From Hyphomicrobiales bacterium (GTDB taxonomy: Bacteria; Pseudomonadota; Alphaproteobacteria; Rhizobiales; Kaistiaceae): DNA of 10,678 bases. Both the position numbers and the translations under genes were made by a program. The DNA lies in assembly GCA_017305815.1 (NCBI GenBank), contig JAFKJZ010000106.1:1-10678 (forward strand), given 5' to 3'. A model generated the notes under the pieces. The model did not search any database. It was not told the origin of the DNA and saw nothing but the letters and a program-made list of their open reading frames with translations. Positions 6,578 through 10,678 of this stretch are shown here, piece by piece (the first letter of the stretch is position 1; every line of letters starts with the position of its first letter).

Positions 6578-6588
6578 TCTTCCCGTCC

Positions 6589-7545
6589 CTATTCGTTCCA
6601 GCTCTTCAGCCCCAGCAGCTTCTCGCCGAGCGGCGTCAGCGTCGCCACTTCGGCGTTGTGCTTTTCCCAGTCGCGCGGGTCGCCCGGGAAGGCGTCGCGA
6701 TGCGGATGGTCCTGTTCGCGCCAGAGACGGATGCGCTCGGTGCGCTCGGCGAGATTCGCCTCCTCGGCCGGGTGCATGGAAATGTACTGCGCCATGCGGA
6801 CACGGCCGTCGGAATGGTTGGGCCGCACGCCATGGGCGAGCAGCGAGTTGAAGATCAAGAGATCGCCCGCCTCCATCTCGATATTGGTGATCGAGAGCCC
6901 CGCCGTGTCGGGATGCATCGGGTCGCGGTCCTCCGGCTGGGTCTTCACCCAGTCGTCGAAGCCGGCGAAGAGCTCGGGAATGCACTGGAAGCCGCCGACG
7001 TCGCCATCCTGCTTCTTCAGGCTCAGCACGCCCTGCACGCCGATCGGCGGGGGAACGAGCGAGGTATCGGCGTCCCAGTGGATAAAGCCGTTCGGGTTGC
7101 CCTTCACCTTCTTCGGCGGGTTCAGGTTGGCGCGGTCGATCGTCACCCAGAGATCCTCGCGGTCCCAGATGTCGACGAAGGCGTCATAGACCCGGCGCTC
7201 CTGGCGATTGTCCCAGAGATGCTGGTGATTGTAGATCTCCAGCATGCCGGTGCCATTCAGCTCCTTCATGATGTGGTCGCGGCGCTGCGGCGCGTACCAG
7301 GTCGCCGGGTTGGCCGGGTCCTTCTCGTCGAAGGCCCAGAGCGTCTCGACCAGCCGCGCGACATTTTCCGCCGGCACGGCCTGGCGGACGATGACGTAGC
7401 CGCGCGTCACCCAATGCTGCCAGTCGGCCTCGGAGAGCACGCGCAGCGGCAGCGTCTTCACGATGTCCTTCAGCTGCGTTTCCTGATGCGTCGTCGGGTG
7501 GCTGTCGCGCTTGATTGCGGTTCCCATTCCAGCGGCCATGGTCAT
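6589..7545 (-). CDS. Phytanoyl-CoA dioxygenase (PhyH) family oxygenase
   Basis: 318-aa cytoplasmic Fe(II)/2-oxoglutarate-dependent oxygenase of the PhyH family, which hydroxylates C-H bonds of varied small substrates. The iron triad is visible: His156 and Asp158 in GFIHWDADTS, and the distal His238 in LLIFNSLLAHGVRPNHS; Arg248 or Arg250 in DGRVRMAQY is positioned to bind 2-oxoglutarate. The N-terminal part starts with EADWQHWVTRGYVIVRQAVP (39-58), typical of the family. The core PPIGVQGVLSLKKQDGDVGGF with IPELFAGF is the jelly-roll centre. The ATG at 7545 has GGGAGAG just upstream; ATGs three and seven codons later are less well placed. It is divergent from an AraC-type regulator across 133 bp, which suggests inducible expression. 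The substrate cannot be read from the sequence. Confidence 0.9.
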   Translation of the reverse strand: MTMAAGMGTAIKRDSHPTTHQETQLKDIVKTLPLRVLSEADWQHWVTRGYVIVRQAVPAENVARLVETLWAFDEKDPANPATWYAPQRRDHIMKELNGTGMLEIYNHQHLWDNRQERRVYDAFVDIWDREDLWVTIDRANLNPPKKVKGNPNGFIHWDADTSLVPPPIGVQGVLSLKKQDGDVGGFQCIPELFAGFDDWVKTQPEDRDPMHPDTAGLSITNIEMEAGDLLIFNSLLAHGVRPNHSDGRVRMAQYISMHPAEEANLAERTERIRLWREQDHPHRDAFPGDPRDWEKHNAEVATLTPLGEKLLGLKSWNE

Positions 7546-7678
7546 GCACTCTCTCCCTGATCACCCACATCCCTCGCGGATGCTTCTCGAGAAAGACTAG
7601 CGATCCCTATGGACGGGTGTTCGCCGATCCCGGCGAAAACTGATACGATTCCAGCGTCAGAAGACCCACGAGATCCAG
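7546..7678. promoter_or_regulatory. Divergent PhyH/AraC control region with two palindromes
   Basis: This 133-bp region must carry the promoter of the oxygenase gene and that of the regulator. It contains the 10-bp palindrome TTCTCGAGAA (7584-7593) and the inverted repeat TTCGCCG-ATCC-CGGCGAA (7620-7637). Either could be an operator; AraC-family proteins more often bind direct repeats, so this is only a candidate. No clear -35/-10 pair was found by eye. Confidence 0.45.
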
Positions 7679-8545
7679 ATGAAGCCATTTCTCGAACGTC
7701 TGGCGCTCCCCGACGGCGCATCCTGGGCGACGCTGAACCGGCGCCTCGACGGCGAAATTCCGTTCCAGTGGCATCACCATCCCGAATTCGAGCTGACGAT
7801 GACGCTGAACTCGCGCGGCCAGCGCTTCATCGGCGACCATATCGGCAGCTATGACGACGGCGACCTCGTGCTGGTCGGGCCCAACCTGCCGCATAGCTGG
7901 TGCTCGGCCGCCAAGGTCGAGGAGACGGCGCCGCATGTCGCCCTGGTGATGTGGTTCCTGCCGCAATGGGCGGCGCCGATCGGCGGCGTCTTCACCGAGC
8001 TCCGCGCCGTCGCCGCCATGCTGGAGCGGGCCCGGACCGGCCTCAAATTCTCGGACACCGCGGCGGCCGAGGCGCGGCCGCTGATCGAGGCGCTGTTCGG
8101 CCTGCCGCCGGACGAGCGGCTGATCCAGCTGCTCCGCGTGCTGGCGCTGCTTTCACGCGACGCCGGGGCCGAGCCCCTCGCCTCGCCGCTTGCGGTCGCC
8201 GCCGACCAGCCGGCGAACCGGGGCCGGATCGACCGCGTGCTCGACCATGTTCACCGCCGCTATGCCGAGAAGCTGAGCCTGGAGGCGCTCGCCGATATCG
8301 CGGCGCTGAGCCCTTCCGGCCTGCACCGGCTGTTCCTGCGCCATACCGGCCAGAGCGTGACGGGCTATCTGGCACGGCTCCGGATCGGCGCCGCCTGCGC
8401 GCTGCTCTCCGGCGGCGACAGGCCGATCGCGACCATCGCCGCCGATGTCGGCTACGACTCGCTCGCCAACTTCAACCGCCAGTTCAAGGCGCAGCGCGCC
8501 GTGACGCCGAGGCAATACCGGCAGCGGTTCCGGGTCGGGGGATAA
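7679..8545 (+). CDS. AraC-family transcriptional regulator with cupin N-terminus
   Basis: 288-aa regulator. The N-terminal 100 or so residues look like a cupin sensor domain: IPFQWHHHPEFELT (27-40, with three His and a Glu as in metal-site cupins), RGQRFIGDHIGSYDDGDLVLVGPNLPH with the typical turn before a proline. The C-terminal about 100 residues hold two helix-turn-helix motifs of the AraC/XylS kind: LSLEALADIAALSPSGLHRL and then PIATIAADVGYDSLANFNRQ, followed by FKAQRAVTPRQYRQRFR. The family normally activates transcription on binding a small ligand. Placement head to head with the PhyH gene suggests that gene is its target. The ATG at 7679 is chosen because the cupin domain begins soon after; its ribosome site (GAGAT) is weak, so expression may be low. 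Confidence 0.92.
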   Translation: MKPFLERLALPDGASWATLNRRLDGEIPFQWHHHPEFELTMTLNSRGQRFIGDHIGSYDDGDLVLVGPNLPHSWCSAAKVEETAPHVALVMWFLPQWAAPIGGVFTELRAVAAMLERARTGLKFSDTAAAEARPLIEALFGLPPDERLIQLLRVLALLSRDAGAEPLASPLAVAADQPANRGRIDRVLDHVHRRYAEKLSLEALADIAALSPSGLHRLFLRHTGQSVTGYLARLRIGAACALLSGGDRPIATIAADVGYDSLANFNRQFKAQRAVTPRQYRQRFRVGG

Positions 8546-8588
8546 CGTCCCTCGCCGTCGTCTTCCCGCAGTCCGCCACCACGGCTCC

Positions 8589-8613
8589 CGTCATCCCTGC
8601 GAAAGCAGGGATT
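8589..8613 (+). repeat. Small hairpin repeat, family A, copy 3
   Basis: The same core as the copy at 5159: ATCCCTGC (8593-8600), loop GAAA, GCAGGGAT (8605-8612), preceded by CGTC. It lies 44 bp after the AraC stop. Confidence 0.85.
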
Positions 8614-8658
8614 CGTGTGGCGGAGAGATGGAGAGGTTGGCGGGGAACCCTGGAGACC

Positions 8659-8687
8659 TGGATCCCGGGTCAGGCCCGGGATGACGG
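8659..8687 (-). repeat. Small hairpin repeat, family A variant, inverted
   Basis: ATCCCGGG (8662-8669) and CCCGGGAT (8675-8682) enclose a 5-base loop, with TGG before and GACGG after. The outer bases match family A in reverse, while the stem has changed by paired substitutions (CCCTGC to CCCGGG), so base pairing is kept. Confidence 0.75.
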
Positions 8688-8717
8688 CGAGCGTGGGAAA
8701 GTCGTTTCGGCAGGCCC

Positions 8718-8753
8718 GGCCAAGAGTGGCGTACTGGCCAAGAGTGGCGCACT
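8718..8753. repeat. 18-bp tandem duplication, two units
   Basis: GGCCAAGAGTGGCGTACT (8718-8735) is followed directly by GGCCAAGAGTGGCGCACT (8736-8753), one base different. It lies in non-coding DNA between the repeat pairs. Confidence 0.85.
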
Positions 8754-8755
8754 CA

Positions 8756-8808
8756 TTTACCTCTCCCATGGGGAGAGGTCGACGGCCGCAGGCCGGCGGG
8801 TGAGAGGT
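8756..8808 (+). repeat. Hairpin repeat, family C, copy 1
   Basis: ACCTCTCCC-ATG-GGGAGAGGT forms a 9-bp stem (8759-8779), followed by CGACGGCCGCAGGCCGGC and GGGTGAGAGG. Repeats of this form are frequent in alphaproteobacterial intergenic DNA. The inverted partner follows at 8833-8880. Confidence 0.75.
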
Positions 8809-8832
8809 TGAGGCCTCACAGGCAAGATCGCA

Positions 8833-8880
8833 TCCCCTCGCCCGGCTCTTCGAGCCGACCTCTCCCCATGGGAGAGGTGA
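8833..8880 (-). repeat. Hairpin repeat, family C, copy 2
   Basis: Read on the minus strand it starts TCACCTCTCCC-ATG-GGGAGAGGTCG like copy 1, then has its own short hairpin GGCTC-GAA-GAGCC and ends GGGCGAGGGGAT. It lies 17 bp past the stop of the YcgN-family gene and may act as its terminator. Confidence 0.75.
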
Positions 8881-8897
8881 AGAAGGGGAAAGTACCC

Positions 8898-9449
8898 CTA
8901 TCCCTTCGGCTTCTCCGGCTCCGGCAGTTCGCCCGGCCAGGAGACGATGTAGTCCTCGTATTCCTCGACGGGGATGTCGCTTTCGCTGATGGTGCGGCCG
9001 GAAGTCGAGATGCCGGCCTCGTGCACCGTCTCCGGGTCGCCGGAGACCAGCGGATGCCACCAGTAGAGGTCACGGCCCTCGGCGATCAGGCGATAGCCGC
9101 AGGTCGGCGGCAGCCAGGTCAGCGTCCGCACCGTCTTCGGGTCGAGCGGGATGCAGTCCGGCACGAAATCATGCCGGTTCGGATAGTCGCGGCAGCGGCA
9201 GCTATCCTCGTCCAGCAACTCGCAGGCGATCGCCGTCCAGACGATCTCGCCGGTGTCCCAGTCCTCGAGCTTGTTCAGGCAGCAGCGGGCGCAGCCGTCG
9301 CAGAGCGACTCCCACTGCTCCGCGCTCATTTCCTCCAGCGTCAGGCGCTTCCAGAACGGCACCGCCTCGGTTTCGGGCGCGGATGCGGCTGCGGCATCCT
9401 GTTGCGCGGAGGTCGCAGCGTCGTGTGCGTCCTTTCCTTGCAAGGGCAT
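8898..9449 (-). CDS. YcgN-family cysteine-cluster protein (UPF0260 type)
   Basis: 183-aa soluble protein of the YcgN family, whose role is unknown; a metal or Fe-S site has been assumed from its cysteines. The family signature [22 protein letters not shown] (from about residue 32) runs into [14 protein letters not shown] with Cys50, Cys53, Cys56 and Cys57. Five further Cys follow, in [30 protein letters not shown] and PPTCGYRLI. The later segments [22 protein letters not shown] and [14 protein letters not shown] also fit the family. The start is uncertain: I chose the ATG at 9449, which gives a 30-residue Ala-rich leader, but in-frame ATGs at 9518, 9533, 9575 and 9605 exist and none has a good ribosome site. 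It is divergent from the PBP gene and convergent with the AraC gene. Confidence 0.88.
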   Translation of the reverse strand: MPLQGKDAHDAATSAQQDAAAASAPETEAVPFWKRLTLEEMSAEQWESLCDGCARCCLNKLEDWDTGEIVWTAIACELLDEDSCRCRDYPNRHDFVPDCIPLDPKTVRTLTWLPPTCGYRLIAEGRDLYWWHPLVSGDPETVHEAGISTSGRTISESDIPVEEYEDYIVSWPGELPEPEKPKG

Positions 9450-9585
9450 GGAGATTGCGTATCCTTCGTCGATCGGCGAGAACCGGCCAGGGCTGGGGGC
9501 GGTCCGTTCACCGGGCATTCCGAATGGCGCCATATAGTGCCGGAATGCGATGTTTCGACTGCCTTTTAGAACCATTCGACCCCTA
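9450..9585. promoter_or_regulatory. Divergent YcgN/PBP control region with nested symmetry
   Basis: GCATTCCG (9515-9522) and CGGAATGC (9541-9548) are exact inverted copies 18 bases apart. Between them lie the 10-bp palindrome ATGGCGCCAT (9524-9533) and TATAGT (9533-9538), which resembles a plus-strand -10 box but lacks a well-spaced -35. A second weak plus-strand candidate is TTGCAA (9438-9443) with TATCCT (9460-9465), 16 bases apart. If YcgN starts further upstream than 9449 this region would be partly coding. Confidence 0.35.
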
Positions 9586-10678
9586 ATGGAACAGCCCTTG
9601 CGCAAGCTTCAGGATCGGATCTCGGGGTGGCTGGGCGGCCTGAAGCCCGGCGAGCGCCCCTCCGCCGGCCCGACCGGCGACGAAGCTCCGACGGAAGCAA
9701 GCGCTCCGGCGACGGAAAAGACGGGCGACGCGGCGCCGGATCCTTCGGCGCCGAGGACGCCGTGGCTGCGGCTGATCGAGATCGACGCCTTCATCGATTC
9801 CGCGCTCTACCGGATCTGGACCGGGCTCAAGGACGCCGCCGAGGCGCTGTCGCGCTTCGCCCGCCATTTCCGCATGACCGGCTGGCGGCGGGCGCCGTTC
9901 GAGATCCTCGGCGACGGGCTGACCATGGCCGCCGGCGGCGCCGTGGTGATGCTGACGCTGGCGCTTCCCGCCTTCGAGGCCACCAAGCAGGACTGGCTGG
10001 CGCAATCGGACTATTCCGTCACCTTCCTCGACCGCTACGGCGCCGAGATCGGCAAGCGCGGCGTGCGCCATTCGGAATCCGTGCCGCTCGAGGAAATGCC
10101 GGACAGCCTGATCAAGGCGACGCTCGCCACCGAAGACCGGCGCTTCTACACGCATTTCGGCATCGACATCATCGGCACGGCGCGCGCGCTGATGGAGAAT
10201 TTGCGCAACGACGCCGTGCGCCAGGGCGGCTCGTCGATCACCCAGCAGCTGGCGAAGAACCTGTTCCTCTCGAACGAGCGCACGCTCGACCGCAAGATCA
10301 AGGAAGCGTTCCTCGCGCTCTATCTGGAGAGCAACCTGTCCAAGCACGACATCCTGCAGCTCTATCTCGACCGCGCCTATATGGGCGGCGGCAATTTCGG
10401 CGTCGCGGCGGCGTCCGAGTTCTACTTCGGCAAGAAGATCACCGATCTCAACCTCGCCGAATCAGCCATGCTCGCCGGCCTCTACAAGGCGCCGGCCCGC
10501 TATGCCCCGCACATCAACCTGCCGGCGGCGCGCGCCCGCGCCAACGAGGTGCTGACCAACATGGTGCAGGCCGGCTTCCTGACCGAGGGGCAGGTGCTCG
10601 GTGCGCGGCGCAAGCCGGCCGACGTCGTGTCCGCGGCCGCGGATTCCTCCCCGGACTGGTTCCTCGACTGGGCGTTCG
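9586..10678 (+). CDS. Class A penicillin-binding protein, PBP1A family (3' cut by window)
   Basis: 364 residues are visible of a bifunctional peptidoglycan synthase that runs past the window edge. Residues 1-100 are cytoplasmic, with a Pro/Ala-rich stretch (about 21-59). One membrane helix follows at about 107-130. The periplasmic glycosyltransferase 51 domain then shows [21 protein letters not shown] (catalytic Glu183), [18 protein letters not shown] (212-229; GGSSITQQ where GGSTITQQ is usual), [34 protein letters not shown] and [18 protein letters not shown]. It polymerises lipid II into glycan strands at the inner membrane; the transpeptidase domain with its SxxK is not in view. The ATG at 9586 has no strong ribosome site, but a TAG in the same frame at 9568-9570 rules out any start left of it. 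It is divergent from the YcgN gene. Confidence 0.9.
   Translation, partial: MEQPLRKLQDRISGWLGGLKPGERPSAGPTGDEAPTEASAPATEKTGDAAPDPSAPRTPWLRLIEIDAFIDSALYRIWTGLKDAAEALSRFARHFRMTGWRRAPFEILGDGLTMAAGGAVVMLTLALPAFEATKQDWLAQSDYSVTFLDRYGAEIGKRGVRHSESVPLEEMPDSLIKATLATEDRRFYTHFGIDIIGTARALMENLRNDAVRQGGSSITQQLAKNLFLSNERTLDRKIKEAFLALYLESNLSKHDILQLYLDRAYMGGGNFGVAAASEFYFGKKITDLNLAESAMLAGLYKAPARYAPHINLPAARARANEVLTNMVQAGFLTEGQVLGARRKPADVVSAAADSSPDWFLDWAF

Larger units (their letters stand above)
6162..6588. other. Gene-free 427-bp spacer upstream of the YdbC-like gene
   Basis: It separates two minus-strand genes and should hold the YdbC-like promoter near 6162-6300, though no clear hexamers stand out. The right half holds an inverted pair of hairpin repeats (6384-6418 and 6542-6577) and a run of nine T at 6433-6441. 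Frames reading through the repeats give PNPLPQAGEG- and PLPRAGEGRGEG-like peptides, which are common repeat artefacts, not genes. Confidence 0.6.
8546..8897. other. Gene-free 352-bp spacer between convergent genes, repeat-rich
   Basis: It lies between the stop of the AraC gene and the stop of the YcgN-family gene, so no promoter is expected. It holds four hairpin repeats in two inverted pairs (8589-8613 with 8659-8687; 8756-8808 with 8833-8880) and an 18-bp tandem duplication (8718-8753). The repeat stems may serve as terminators for both genes. No gene seen. Confidence 0.65.

Noticed and set aside
6571..7560. 329-codon open frame on the plus strand
   Set aside because: Mirror of the PhyH gene in the antisense frame; no motif or ribosome site.
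7900..8811. 303-codon open frame on the plus strand
   Set aside because: Out-of-frame reading of the AraC gene running into repeats; Arg/Pro/Ala-rich.
5021..8880. Repeats considered as a CRISPR array
   Set aside because: The copies are inverted, widely scattered and of several sequences. There are no regularly spaced direct repeats and no cas genes.
9583..10347. 254-codon open frame on the minus strand
   Set aside because: Antisense to the PBP glycosyltransferase domain, whose motifs are unmistakable.

Overview
The window looks like chromosomal DNA of a high-GC alphaproteobacterium, most likely of the order Hyphomicrobiales (Rhizobiales). This rests on the codon use, the family makeup (YcgN-type cysteine-cluster protein, class A penicillin-binding protein with a long cytoplasmic N-terminus, GSU2403-type nucleotidyltransferase-fold protein) and the small hairpin repeats between genes. 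It is an inference; there is no rRNA or other marker gene here. I see no tRNA, rRNA, CRISPR array, transposase, integrase or prophage gene. Most of the window reads as ordinary accessory metabolism and housekeeping.

Left part (1-3458): a nucleotidyltransferase-fold protein (+, possibly cut at its 5' end) overlaps by 11 bp, tail to tail, with a PCMT-like SAM methyltransferase (-). A 289-bp divergent spacer with a perfect 34-bp palindrome separates the methyltransferase from an exported alpha/beta hydrolase (+). The hydrolase has a clear Ser nucleophile but an unusually short C-terminus with no visible catalytic His.

Middle part (3459-6588): three minus-strand genes, read in the order YdbC-like aldo/keto reductase, YajO-like aldo/keto reductase, DUF2322-type small protein (GTG start). 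Gaps of 408 and 111 bp make a single tight operon unlikely. The 408-bp gap carries an inverted pair of small hairpin repeats.

Right part (6589-9449): a phytanoyl-CoA dioxygenase (PhyH) family Fe(II)/2-oxoglutarate oxygenase (-) is divergent from a cupin-type AraC regulator (+) across 133 bp that hold two short palindromes. This is the best candidate regulatory unit in the window; its substrate and inducer are unknown. The AraC gene converges on a YcgN-family cysteine-cluster protein (-). The 352 bp between them are filled with two inverted pairs of hairpin repeats and an 18-bp tandem duplication.

Right edge (9450-10678): a class A PBP (PBP1A family, + strand) is divergent from YcgN and runs off the window. 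Its glycosyltransferase domain is visible and its transpeptidase domain lies beyond the edge.

The least explained structures are the intergenic ones: the 34-bp palindrome and four inverted pairs of hairpin repeats from three sequence families. No complete new defence, mobile or biosynthetic system is evident.
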